From: Maribacter luteus
GTDB taxonomy: Bacteria > Bacteroidota > Bacteroidia > Flavobacteriales > Flavobacteriaceae
Length of the DNA: 64,000 bases
Assembly: GCF_009674825.1 (NCBI RefSeq)
Contig: NZ_WKJH01000021.1
Span: 221,044-285,043, forward strand
Reading direction: 5' to 3'
Position 1 is the first letter of the stretch, and each line of letters starts with the position of its first letter. Both the position numbers and the translations under genes were made by a program. The notes beneath the pieces are model-generated. The model was not told where the DNA came from. It was given only the letters and a program-made list of their open reading frames with translations, and did not search any database. Below, piece after piece: positions 17,092-24,416 of the stretch.

Positions 17092-17430
17092 TTAGTTGAT
17101 GCCGGCGTGTCCGCTTTCTTTAGTTCTGATTCTGTACGCTTCAACTACTTCTGAAACGAAAACTTTACCATCCCCTACATTACCGGTATAGGCAGCATCC
17201 AATAAAGTGGCTACTGTTCTTTCTGCAAACTCATCGGAAACCACGATAGATAAATACCTTCTCTGGATGTCGCTGGTGCTATAGGATATGCCTCTGTACA
17301 CATGTCCTTGTTTTTCATTGCCAACCCCTGTTACGTCCCAGTAACTAAAAAAATTGACCTCAATTTGATGTAAGGCTTTCTTTACTTCATCAAATTTTGA
17401 TTTTCTAATAATTGCTTCGATTTGCTTCAT
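17092..17430 (-). CDS. P-II family nitrogen regulator (second copy)
   Basis: A 112-residue P-II protein, about 85% alike by eye to the first copy. T-loop GHVYRGISYS and C-terminal RIRTKESGHAGIN are unchanged; differences lie mostly in surface helices. It heads the 17.4-12.9 kb minus-strand nitrogen block and is 29 bases from amt. Upstream are two inverted repeats (17471-17496, 17523-17552) and a -7-like TACATTTA about 20 bases before the ATG. Confidence 0.95.
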   Translation of the reverse strand: MKQIEAIIRKSKFDEVKKALHQIEVNFFSYWDVTGVGNEKQGHVYRGISYSTSDIQRRYLSIVVSDEFAERTVATLLDAAYTGNVGDGKVFVSEVVEAYRIRTKESGHAGIN

Positions 17431-17470
17431 AATTTGTCGTTTATGGCGCTAAATGTATATTATTTCATTT

Positions 17471-17552
17471 TATACCCATAAAAAAATGGGGGTATATTGA
17501 TAATTATTATGATAATATCAAATTAACCCCTAAAAAAATAGGGATGGGTTAA
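17471..17552 (-). promoter_or_regulatory. Two inverted repeats upstream of the P-II/amt operon
   Basis: TATACCC/GGGTATA (17471-17477, 17490-17496) and TTAACCC/GGGTTAA (17523-17529, 17546-17552) both enclose a run of A on the plus strand. They lie 40 and 92 bases ahead of the P-II start. No sigma54 -24/-12 motif was seen. They are candidate operators for nitrogen control. Confidence 0.4.
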
Positions 17553-17669
17553 AATAAAAACAAAAAATTGACGTTTGGTCATCTTTATTGTTGAATATCA
17601 GGTAGGGGGAGATGTAAAGAATAGGTTAGAACCTTCTTTATAAATGGAATAAAAAAGAAAGGATGGGTG

Positions 17670-18044
17670 TTAGTGAATAAGTTTTGCTAACCAGAACCCA
17701 AGTAAAACGGCTAAAATGCCCAAAGTAATACTAGAAAGTGTGTAAAAGGAAAAGTGTAGTATCTCTTCTGCTTTGATCAAGGAATGGTTTTCAAATGCGA
17801 AAGTGGAGAAAGTGGTAAAACCACCACAAAACCCAGTAGTCAATAAAAGGGTTTGGTTTTGGGTAAGGAAATTGTTCTTTAAAGAGAGACCGAATACAAG
17901 GCCAATGATAAGACAGCCGATAATGTTGACGATAAAGGTGCCTAAGTAAAAGTTTTGAAAAAAATCGTTGAAGGTTCTTGATATAAGGTATCTAAGCATA
18001 CTACCTATTCCACCTCCTAAAAAAACAAGTAATAATTGTTTCAT
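17670..18044 (-). CDS. crcB: Fluoride exporter CrcB/Fluc
   Basis: A 124-residue, four-span membrane protein of the Fluc family that lets fluoride leave the cell as a dual-topology dimer. Signatures are LGGGIGSMLRYLISR, GTFIVNIIGCLIIGLVFG and GFCGGFTTFSTFAFE, including the conserved pore Asn and the TM3 Thr/Ser break. Length is normal. I looked for a fluoride riboswitch in 18045-18139 and saw none. Confidence 0.96.
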   Translation of the reverse strand: MKQLLLVFLGGGIGSMLRYLISRTFNDFFQNFYLGTFIVNIIGCLIIGLVFGLSLKNNFLTQNQTLLLTTGFCGGFTTFSTFAFENHSLIKAEEILHFSFYTLSSITLGILAVLLGFWLAKLIH

Positions 18045-18139
18045 TCGTTTTTTACGTTCAAATTCGAGGCTATTGGAACCTGGAAAAGAAAAGAGGGTTC
18101 TTGCGGCTAAGGCTCGAAATTTTTGTTAAAGGTGAAAAA

Positions 18140-18319
18140 CTAAACGGCCTTTTTGTAATCTGAAGTAGAAATATCCAAAGGGTATATCTTCGAAATTTTG
18201 GAATCGGCATGCCTGCCATTTGGTGTGCTTTTGCTTTTGTTGGCACTGTAAAGGCTAGTAAGAATCATTGCTATATTGATGAAAATCAATACAAAGACCA
18301 GAGTTAAAAATGTCGTCAT
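18140..18319 (-). CDS. Small single-span membrane protein, 59 residues
   Basis: A 60-codon ORF below usual length cut-offs. Residues 4-24 form one membrane span (FLTLVFVLIFINIAMILTSLY), followed by a basic linker (ANKSKS) and a hydrophilic tail ending YPLDISTSDYKKAV. A -7 element TAATTTTG (minus, 18346-18353) lies 27 bases before the ATG. The N-terminal 25 residues resemble the two tiny ORFs at 35470-35559 and 35641-35727. Function is unknown; it might be a regulator of a membrane complex or a toxin-like peptide. Confidence 0.7.
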   Translation of the reverse strand: MTTFLTLVFVLIFINIAMILTSLYSANKSKSTPNGRHADSKISKIYPLDISTSDYKKAV

Positions 18320-18345
18320 GAGTTGAGTGCTTTAGTACAACAACG

Positions 18346-18353
18346 CAAAATTA
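18346..18353 (-). promoter_or_regulatory. Putative -7 element TAATTTTG
   Basis: Exact minus-strand TAnnTTTG match 27 bases upstream of the 59-residue membrane-protein ORF. Confidence 0.55.
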
Positions 18354-18434
18354 GGTTGTTTGGTATTATATACGGGATAAAATGCCTCAATTGTTGTCAA
18401 AACGATGATTTTTGTGGTATGCGCAATTTTAGTA

Positions 18435-18623
18435 TTAATTTTTGAGCAAAAACTTAATAATGAATAGGATTGTTAAAAAGATTATGAAGATTATTCCTAC
18501 CCATTTAACACCTTTGTAATTTTTGTTGTGGAGTTTTTTGTCTTTTTTATAGGTTCCGGTGATGATTATGGCAAATACGATTATAAATAGAATGGCAAAA
18601 ATCAATTGTCCTGTACTGAACAT
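18435..18623 (-). CDS. Small two-span membrane protein, 62 residues
   Basis: Two hydrophobic spans (residues ~6-24 and ~42-59) are joined by a Lys-rich loop (YKKDKKLHNKNYKG), and the C terminus is basic. The product has ordinary codon use and an ATG start. It precedes the 59-residue membrane protein by 115 bases on the same strand. I do not recognise the family; by size and layout it could be an accessory subunit of a respiratory or transport complex. Confidence 0.68.
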   Translation of the reverse strand: MFSTGQLIFAILFIIVFAIIITGTYKKDKKLHNKNYKGVKWVGIIFIIFLTILFIIKFLLKN

Positions 18624-18786
18624 AATGGTTAAGGTAATTAGTTGTTCATTATTTAAAAAAGAGGATGGTTTTTGTGTTGTTGGGAACTGCTTTTAATTGC
18701 TTGTGTTGTTCTATTGTGAATAAAATCTTTCACGAACTTATCCTTTCTTTTATATTTTTAAGCAAAGCTAAACTAAATATAAGGAT

Positions 18787-19173
18787 ATGAAGCATAAAAT
18801 AAGCGCGGTGGAAATTTTTCATAATTCTTTCGGTCTTGGAGTGTCATCTGAAATGAAGGCCGATTTGGGAGAACAGAAGAATAGGTTGAGGTTTAATTTG
18901 ATGGATGAGGAGAACAAGGAATACCTAGAAGCGGCGAACAATAATGATTTGGTTGAGGTTGCGGACGCCTTGGGCGACATGTTGTACATATTATGTGGTA
19001 CCATATTGGAACATGGTATGCAATATAAGATAGAAGAGGTCTTTGAAGAGATACAAAGAAGTAATATGAGTAAGCTAGGTGCCGATGGTAAGCCCATTTA
19101 TAGGGAAGATGGAAAAGTACTTAAGGGGCCGAATTATTTTAAGCCCGATATTCAAAGTGTCCTTGATAAATGA
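18787..19173 (+). CDS. MazG-like / all-alpha NTP pyrophosphohydrolase
   Basis: A 128-residue protein of the all-alpha NTP-PPase superfamily. The metal-binding helices are visible: RLRFNLMDEENKEYLEAANNN (an EExxE motif) and VEVADALGDMLYILCG (an ExxD motif). The tail SKLGADGKPIYREDGKVLKGPNY is common in HisE-like and phage-type dNTP pyrophosphohydrolases. It probably removes damaged or surplus nucleotides. It stands alone; no his genes are near. Confidence 0.9.
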   Translation: MKHKISAVEIFHNSFGLGVSSEMKADLGEQKNRLRFNLMDEENKEYLEAANNNDLVEVADALGDMLYILCGTILEHGMQYKIEEVFEEIQRSNMSKLGADGKPIYREDGKVLKGPNYFKPDIQSVLDK

Positions 19174-19325
19174 TCATGGGTATAATAAAAGGATGTTTTT
19201 GGTTTACTGACTTGTGGTCATGCCAAAGCCAAAGTAGTCGGTTTTGTTATAAAAGAGTGCTATACTCCAGATTGGAGTGTAAATGCTGGGTTCAGTAAGC
19301 CTTCCTCACCTTAGTTTGAAAATAT

Positions 19326-20186
19326 TTATTTTTTCAAAGGAGTAAAGAAGTCACTGGGTTCAAGATTGCAGGTATCTATCATTTCAATGGCATAGTCCAA
19401 AGTACCAAGGTCTTTATCGGTATTGTTGGTGCCCATACTGAATTTCACACCCGCCGCTTTTGCTTTTTTTATAAAAGTGGCAGAGGGAATTTTATAACGG
19501 GCATTTATTTCTATGGCAATGTTGTTTGCGACAGCGGCATCGATTACTTTTTGCATGCGTTCATTCGTCCATAATTCATCATATTCAGGTTGAAGGATGT
19601 CGGGCAGGTAGGTTGAGTTTACATAGATATCGATGGGTTCATTTTGCATAACCCCGACAATTTTGTCGACCAACTGATCCATGAAATCATCCTTGTCATC
19701 AACAAAAACTTCTTCTGGAATCCATAGGCGCATTCTTCTTCCTTTCTTATCGGTCCATGTCATGGCATCTGTAAATACATAATCGAAAGTGGCGATGTTT
19801 TCCTTAGAGAACATGGTAACCCATTCCCTTCCTTCCGCTTGCATTGCCATATATACGGGATACTTCTTATAGCGATCGTAATTGGCCAAAAGTGTGGAAT
19901 CGTTTGTAATGGGGAATCCGATACCCGCATTGAAAGCAACACCGTAATCAATTCCTGTTTCTTTGGAATGCTCCAAAAGGTCCTCCATGGTTAGCCCACC
20001 TTTTAAATGACCGTGATAATCAACGATATCATACCCTGCCTTTTTTAATTCGGCTATTTTCGTTAGTATAGGGTTTTGGACTTCTTTTTGTTGTTCTGCA
20101 GGTTTTTCTTTTTTACTTTTTGAATTACAGGATAAAGAACTAATCCCGATAATGATCAATGTTAAAAGGGCTATCGATTTTTTCAT
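19326..20186 (-). CDS. PHP/amidohydrolase-like lipoprotein
   Basis: A 286-residue protein with a lipoprotein signal (GISSLSCNS, Cys20) and a Lys/Glu-rich linker. The catalytic-type domain opens with YDIVDYHGHLKGGLTMEDLLEHSKETGI, where the HxH pair suits metal binding, and later has the strands AIEINARYKIP and VKFSMGTNNTDKDLG, as in PHP or amidohydrolase TIM barrels. It should act in the periplasm or on the cell surface. The substrate is unknown. It lies downstream of ilvE, separated by an inverted repeat. Confidence 0.8.
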   Translation of the reverse strand: MKKSIALLTLIIIGISSLSCNSKSKKEKPAEQQKEVQNPILTKIAELKKAGYDIVDYHGHLKGGLTMEDLLEHSKETGIDYGVAFNAGIGFPITNDSTLLANYDRYKKYPVYMAMQAEGREWVTMFSKENIATFDYVFTDAMTWTDKKGRRMRLWIPEEVFVDDKDDFMDQLVDKIVGVMQNEPIDIYVNSTYLPDILQPEYDELWTNERMQKVIDAAVANNIAIEINARYKIPSATFIKKAKAAGVKFSMGTNNTDKDLGTLDYAIEMIDTCNLEPSDFFTPLKK

Positions 20187-20223
20187 GGTTGGGTGAATTG
20201 GAATTTATTTGAAACGGTAATAT

Positions 20224-20257
20224 GGCTTAACCTTTAAAACGAAATAAAAGTTAAGCC
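20224..20257 (-). promoter_or_regulatory. Inverted repeat GGCTTAAC/GTTAAGCC upstream of the PHP-like gene
   Basis: A perfect 8-base inverted repeat (20224-20231, 20250-20257) with an 18-base spacer, 38 bases ahead of the start at 20186. The minus-strand spacer begins near TAACTTTT, a poor -7 match, so an operator role is possible. Confidence 0.35.
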
Positions 20258-20307
20258 TATTTAAATTAATAAGGAACAATTTCCAATTCTGGGTAGCATT
20301 GTAAGGT

Positions 20308-21372
20308 TTAAACCTTAACCCTCCATCCAAATTTGTCTTCTGCTCGGTTATATTGAATATCCGTAATTCTTTTCTTGAGCAACGATGCGTAATTATCACC
20401 TATTTCAGGTAAATCATAATCAACATCACGAAAACCGAATGCAGAAATCGGAGAAATTACGGCAGCGGTTCCCGCTCCGAACATTTCTTTTAAAGAGCCG
20501 TTTTTTGCAGCTTCCACAATTTCCGATACGGTAATTTTACGCTCCTCGACGGCAATACCTTCGTCTTTAGCAATTTTTAAAATACTTTTACGTGTTATGC
20601 CATCAAGGATCCTGTCACTTGTGGGAGCAGTTACCAAAGTGTCGTTTATTCGAACAAAAATGTTCATTGCGCCTGCCTCCTCAATGAATTCATGTGTGTT
20701 GTCATCTGTCCAAATAACTTGGTTGTACCCTTTTTCAAGTGCGAGTTGGGTAGGGTAGAATTGTCCGGCATAGTTTCCTCCGGCTTTGGCATAGCCAACA
20801 CCGCCGTTAGCAGATCTTGAATATTTTTCCTCGATCAAGACTTTTACTTTTCCGGAGAAATAGGCGCCGGAAGGTGCAAAGGCGATAATGAATTTGTATT
20901 CATCTGCCGGGGAAGCATGAAACCCTGTTCCTGAGGCAAAGATAAATGGTCGTATATATAAAGAACTTCCGGGCGTTTGCGGTATCCAATCTTTTTCCAA
21001 CTTCAAAAGAGCGGTAAGTCCCTCCATGAAATAATCTTCAGGTATTTCAGGTATGGCCATTCTTTTTGCAGAGATGTTCAATCGTTTGCAATTGTCTAAA
21101 GGACGGAAAAGCCATATGTCATTGTTTTCATCTTTATAGGCTTTCATTCCTTCAAAAATAGATTGCCCATAATGGAATATTTTCGCAGATGGGTCTAGGC
21201 TTATCGGTTGGTAAGGAATGATTTCGGGAATGTTCCAAGAACCGTTTTTGTAATCACAGACCAACATATGGTCTGTAAAAACATTTCCGAAAGCTAAGTT
21301 GTCAAAATCTACTTTATCTATTTTTGAGGTTTTTGCCTTTTCGATTTTTATATTCATTGTCTTGGTCTCCAT
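20308..21372 (-). CDS. ilvE: Branched-chain amino-acid aminotransferase
   Basis: A 354-residue fold-type IV PLP enzyme that makes or breaks Leu, Ile and Val. The PLP Lys lies in GVGYAKAGGNYAGQF; other marks are FHYGQSIFEGMKAYK, LYIRPFIFASGTG and FIEEAGAMNIFVR. Length fits the longer class-II BCAT group. ATG 21372 is chosen because TAATTTTA (minus, 21392-21399) lies 19 bases upstream; ATG 21357 is an alternative. It is divergent from the DUF4920 gene. Confidence 0.96.
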   Translation of the reverse strand: METKTMNIKIEKAKTSKIDKVDFDNLAFGNVFTDHMLVCDYKNGSWNIPEIIPYQPISLDPSAKIFHYGQSIFEGMKAYKDENNDIWLFRPLDNCKRLNISAKRMAIPEIPEDYFMEGLTALLKLEKDWIPQTPGSSLYIRPFIFASGTGFHASPADEYKFIIAFAPSGAYFSGKVKVLIEEKYSRSANGGVGYAKAGGNYAGQFYPTQLALEKGYNQVIWTDDNTHEFIEEAGAMNIFVRINDTLVTAPTSDRILDGITRKSILKIAKDEGIAVEERKITVSEIVEAAKNGSLKEMFGAGTAAVISPISAFGFRDVDYDLPEIGDNYASLLKKRITDIQYNRAEDKFGWRVKV

Positions 21373-21391
21373 TGAAATACTATTTATTGAA

Positions 21392-21399
21392 TAAAATTA
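21392..21399 (-). promoter_or_regulatory. Putative -7 element TAATTTTA of ilvE
   Basis: Minus-strand TAATTTTA, one mismatch from TAnnTTTG, 19 bases before ATG 21372. Confidence 0.4.
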
Positions 21400-21476
21400 G
21401 AAAAATATCGATAGAGGCTCTTCTTTTTTCTTTAAAATTGCTCAATTTTACCATGTCAACTGAAAAAATCGTAAAT

Positions 21477-21950
21477 ATGAAAAGAATTAACATATTCATT
21501 ATTGTATCCTTATTGGTTGTTATTGGCCACGCCCAAGAAACCCAAACGGAAAGAGCGGCATTTGGAATCGCTTTTCAAGGGGAAGGGAGTTTAACCCAGA
21601 TGGAGATGTCTAAGAAGTACACGACAATGAAAATTTCGGATACCGTACAGACTAAATTTGTGGGTGTGGTCAAAGAAGTTTGCCAGGCCAAAGGTTGTTG
21701 GATGAAAGTGGCTTTGGATGATGGGGAAGTGGCGATGGTGCGGTTTAAGGATTACGGATTCTTTATGCCCAAAGACATTGCGGGCAAAGAAGTCGTGGTT
21801 AATGGATTGGCCTTTGTAGAGGAAATGAGTGTTGATGATCAACGACATTATGCAGAAGATGCAGGTAAGTCGGTAGATGAAATTGCAAAAATAAATCAGC
21901 CTAAAAGAACATTGGGTTTTGAAGCCGATGGGGTGTTGTTAAAGGATTGA
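21477..21950 (+). CDS. DUF4920 secreted protein
   Basis: 157 residues from ATG 21477; the frame is open further upstream but would overlap ilvE, and 21477 gives a clear signal peptide (MKRINIFIIVSLLVVIGHAQ). The DUF4920 pattern is seen in VKEVCQAKGCWMKVALDDGEVAMVRFKDYGFFMPKDIAGKEVVVNGLA, where the Cys pair in CQAKGCWM may bind metal, and in the tail GFEADGVLL. It looks like an OB-like periplasmic protein. The stop overlaps the mnmD start (TGATG), so the two genes are translationally coupled. Confidence 0.88.
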   Translation: MKRINIFIIVSLLVVIGHAQETQTERAAFGIAFQGEGSLTQMEMSKKYTTMKISDTVQTKFVGVVKEVCQAKGCWMKVALDDGEVAMVRFKDYGFFMPKDIAGKEVVVNGLAFVEEMSVDDQRHYAEDAGKSVDEIAKINQPKRTLGFEADGVLLKD

Positions 21951-22618
21951 TGCAAAGGGAAATCATAACAACGGCCGATGGTTCAAAGACAATCCAGATA
22001 AAGGATTGGAATGAGCAGTACCATTCTAAACATGGTGCCATTCAGGAGGCATATCATGTTTTTATAAAACATGGTTTGGATCTCTTTCGTAAAAAAGATG
22101 AGGTGGTTCATATTTTGGAAATCGGTTTCGGTACCGGGTTGAACGCTTTGATCACTCTATTGGAAACTTCCAAATCCGGCATGGTCGTCGAGTATTGTGG
22201 GGTAGAGGCCTATCCTGTTTCCGAGGAAGAATTATCCCAATTGAATTATATCGAGGAGTTGAACGCGCAGGAGTTTTCAGGGCAATTCAAAAAAATGCAC
22301 GCAGCCCCATGGGAAGAGCGTACATTACTATCCCAAGGTTTTTCAATATTGAAAATGCAGCGTGATTTTAAGGAAATAGCATTGGAAAATTGTATGAACC
22401 TTATCTATTTTGATGCTTTTGGCGCAAGGGTGCAGCCAGAATTATGGACAAAGGATGTTTTTGAGATCATGTTCAGGGCGCTTAAAAAGAAAGGTGTCCT
22501 AGTTACTTATGCAGCTAAAGGAAGTGTAAGGAGAGCCATGCAAGCTGTTGGTTTTGAGGTCGAAAGGTTGCCTGGGCCACCAGGAAAAAGGGAAATGTTA
22601 AGGGCAATAAAATCATAA
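21950..22618 (+). CDS. mnmD: tRNA U34 methylaminomethyl-2-thiouridine methyltransferase
   Basis: A 222-residue SAM enzyme of the DUF752 family, equal to the MTase half of MnmC. It completes the mnm5s2U34 wobble modification. The SAM motif is LEIGFGTGLNALIT; later NLIYFDAFGARVQPELWTKDVFE and the C-terminal PGPPGKREMLRA are diagnostic. The oxidase half (MnmC1) is absent, as is normal for stand-alone MnmD. ATG 21950 overlaps the previous stop by one base. No partner mnm gene is adjacent. Confidence 0.93.
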   Translation: MQREIITTADGSKTIQIKDWNEQYHSKHGAIQEAYHVFIKHGLDLFRKKDEVVHILEIGFGTGLNALITLLETSKSGMVVEYCGVEAYPVSEEELSQLNYIEELNAQEFSGQFKKMHAAPWEERTLLSQGFSILKMQRDFKEIALENCMNLIYFDAFGARVQPELWTKDVFEIMFRALKKKGVLVTYAAKGSVRRAMQAVGFEVERLPGPPGKREMLRAIKS

Positions 22619-22741
22619 ATAAAGGTGTTGTTTCTTAAATTTTTTAGAATTTCACCGATAATCCCATTCCTACATCGTTAAGATTGTTAAATCGAAATTA
22701 AAATAGGCCACCACCGTTTATAGATCCCATACCTTTATCTT

Positions 22742-23656
22742 ATGAAATTATTGATTACCGGTGCTACAGGATTAGTTGGGAGGGCTATTGTTGAAATCAG
22801 CAATAAGCATGGGATCTCTGTAAATTACTTGACCACAAATAAGGACAAAATAGTTTCGAACGAGAATTTTCAAGGTTATTTTTGGAATCCAGAACAGAAT
22901 GAAATCGATTTGGATTGTTTTAAAGAAGTAACTGCGATAATCAATCTTGCGGGATCTAGTATTTCTGAAAGATGGACGGCGGATTACAAGAACGAAATCC
23001 TTTACAGTAGGATAAACTCCTTGAAAACACTCAACTACGCACTAGGTAAAATCGATGCTAAAGCCATTAATTCTTTTGTATCCGCTTCGGCAATAGGTAT
23101 TTATCCCAGTTCCCTTGATCATTTTTATACAGAGGAAGACCAGGCTGTCGATGATAGTTTTTTGGGTGAGGTAGTACAGAAATGGGAAAAGGAAATCGAT
23201 GCTTTATCCCATTTTGGATTTCCGGTCGCAAAGGTCAGGATCGGTTTGGTTTTGTCAAAAGACGGGGGCGTTTTGCCTAAACTCGAAAAGCCTATTAAAT
23301 CGTATGTTGGGGCTACGTTCGGTAATGGAAAGCAATGGCAATCCTGGATACATATCAACGACCTGGCAAGACTTTTTCTTTTTATAGTCGAAAACCAATT
23401 GGAGGGTGTTTTTAACGGCGTAGCCCCCAATCCTGTTATGTATAAGAAAATGGTTAAGGAATTGGCAAAAATATTCAAGTCACCCCTTTTATTGCCCAAT
23501 ATACCTCGATTTGCCCTGAAATTAATCTTAGGGGAAATGTCTTACCTGCTCTTTGCGAGTCAGCGCGTAAGTAGTAAAAAAATTGCGGAAGAAGGTTTTG
23601 TTTTCGATTATCCTAATTTAGGTAATGCCCTAGAGGCTTTTTATATAGAAGGATAA
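22742..23656 (+). CDS. TIGR01777-type NAD-dependent epimerase/oxidoreductase
   Basis: A 304-residue extended SDR protein. The dinucleotide-binding motif is ITGATGLVGRAIVE; NLAGSSISERWTADYKNEILYSR and the FVSASAIGIYPSS stretch (catalytic Ser then YxxxK-like region) match the YfcH/SulA-homologue family, and the C-terminal part has SWIHINDLARLFLFIVE. The family is found in most Bacteria with unclear substrates. It is monocistronic. Confidence 0.93.
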   Translation: MKLLITGATGLVGRAIVEISNKHGISVNYLTTNKDKIVSNENFQGYFWNPEQNEIDLDCFKEVTAIINLAGSSISERWTADYKNEILYSRINSLKTLNYALGKIDAKAINSFVSASAIGIYPSSLDHFYTEEDQAVDDSFLGEVVQKWEKEIDALSHFGFPVAKVRIGLVLSKDGGVLPKLEKPIKSYVGATFGNGKQWQSWIHINDLARLFLFIVENQLEGVFNGVAPNPVMYKKMVKELAKIFKSPLLLPNIPRFALKLILGEMSYLLFASQRVSSKKIAEEGFVFDYPNLGNALEAFYIEG

Positions 23657-23775
23657 AACCAATTTAAATTACATTTCTTCCAAGTAACTGAAATCCATTC
23701 CTGATTAAATTTTTTGTCCACTATTTATCTTTTTTGTCAATCTACTAGGGTTAAAATGGTAAAGTTTAGTGACAT

Positions 23776-23808
23776 TTTGACATTTTTAAATAAATGGCAG
23801 TACTTTTG
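23776..23808 (+). promoter_or_regulatory. Putative promoter of grpE-dnaJ
   Basis: A TTTGACA-type -33 (TTTG 23776-23779) and TACTTTTG (23801-23808) are separated by 21 bases. The upstream TGACATTTT has the same 30-base spacing to the final G as in front of hsp20. Confidence 0.6.
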
Positions 23809-23846
23809 CCATCGAAAGAAATAAGATCAAAAATCAGTATCCTAAA

Positions 23847-24407
23847 ATGAGTAATAAAAATAAAGCCGAAGAGGTTAACGAACCTATCTTAGATGGGGAA
23901 ACGGTAAACGATTCAGGGAACGAGCAAGAAGAAGTGGTGAATGAGCAGGAGGTACAGTCGGTAGAAGAACAACTTCAGGACGAACTGGCCAAAGAAAAAG
24001 ATAAATTTCTTCGATTGTTCGCCGAATTCGAGAATTATAAAAAACGTACTTCAAGAGAACGAATGGATTTGTTCAAAACAGCCGGACAAGAGGTTATCGT
24101 ATCCTTGCTTCCTGTTTTAGATGATTTTGAACGTGCCTTAAAGGAATTGTCCAAATCCGAGGATAAGGAAATGTTCAAAGGGGTAGAGTTGATCAATGGA
24201 AAGTTCAGGGATGTATTGAAATCCAAGGGCATGGAAGAAGTAGGTGTTAAGCAGGGTGACTCTTTTGATGCCGAGATACATGATGCCATAACCCAAATAC
24301 CGGCTCCTGATAAAAAGTTAAAGGGCAAGATCATCGATGTTGTGGAAAGAGGTTATAAGTTGGGTGACAAGATAATACGTCATCCTAAAGTAGTTGTTGG
24401 TAACTAA
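23847..24407 (+). CDS. grpE: Nucleotide exchange factor GrpE
   Basis: A 186-residue GrpE that releases ADP from DnaK. An acidic N-terminal stretch precedes the long dimer coiled coil (EQLQDELAKEKDKFLRLFAEFENYKKRTSRER) and the beta-wing domain ending VVERGYKLGDKIIRHPKVVVG, the family signature. It is 9 bases from dnaJ and clearly co-transcribed with it. dnaK itself is not in the window. Confidence 0.97.
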   Translation: MSNKNKAEEVNEPILDGETVNDSGNEQEEVVNEQEVQSVEEQLQDELAKEKDKFLRLFAEFENYKKRTSRERMDLFKTAGQEVIVSLLPVLDDFERALKELSKSEDKEMFKGVELINGKFRDVLKSKGMEEVGVKQGDSFDAEIHDAITQIPAPDKKLKGKIIDVVERGYKLGDKIIRHPKVVVGN

Positions 24408-24416
24408 AATTCAAGG

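Noticed and set aside
18045-18139. Fluoride riboswitch upstream of crcB
   Set aside because: Searched for the conserved GGnGATGG and CCGCC pattern on the minus strand; not found.
19180-19300. Short Cys-rich plus-strand ORF after the MazG-like gene
   Set aside because: Only about 39 codons, odd Cys/Trp/Arg mix, no promoter and no ribosome site; looks like chance.
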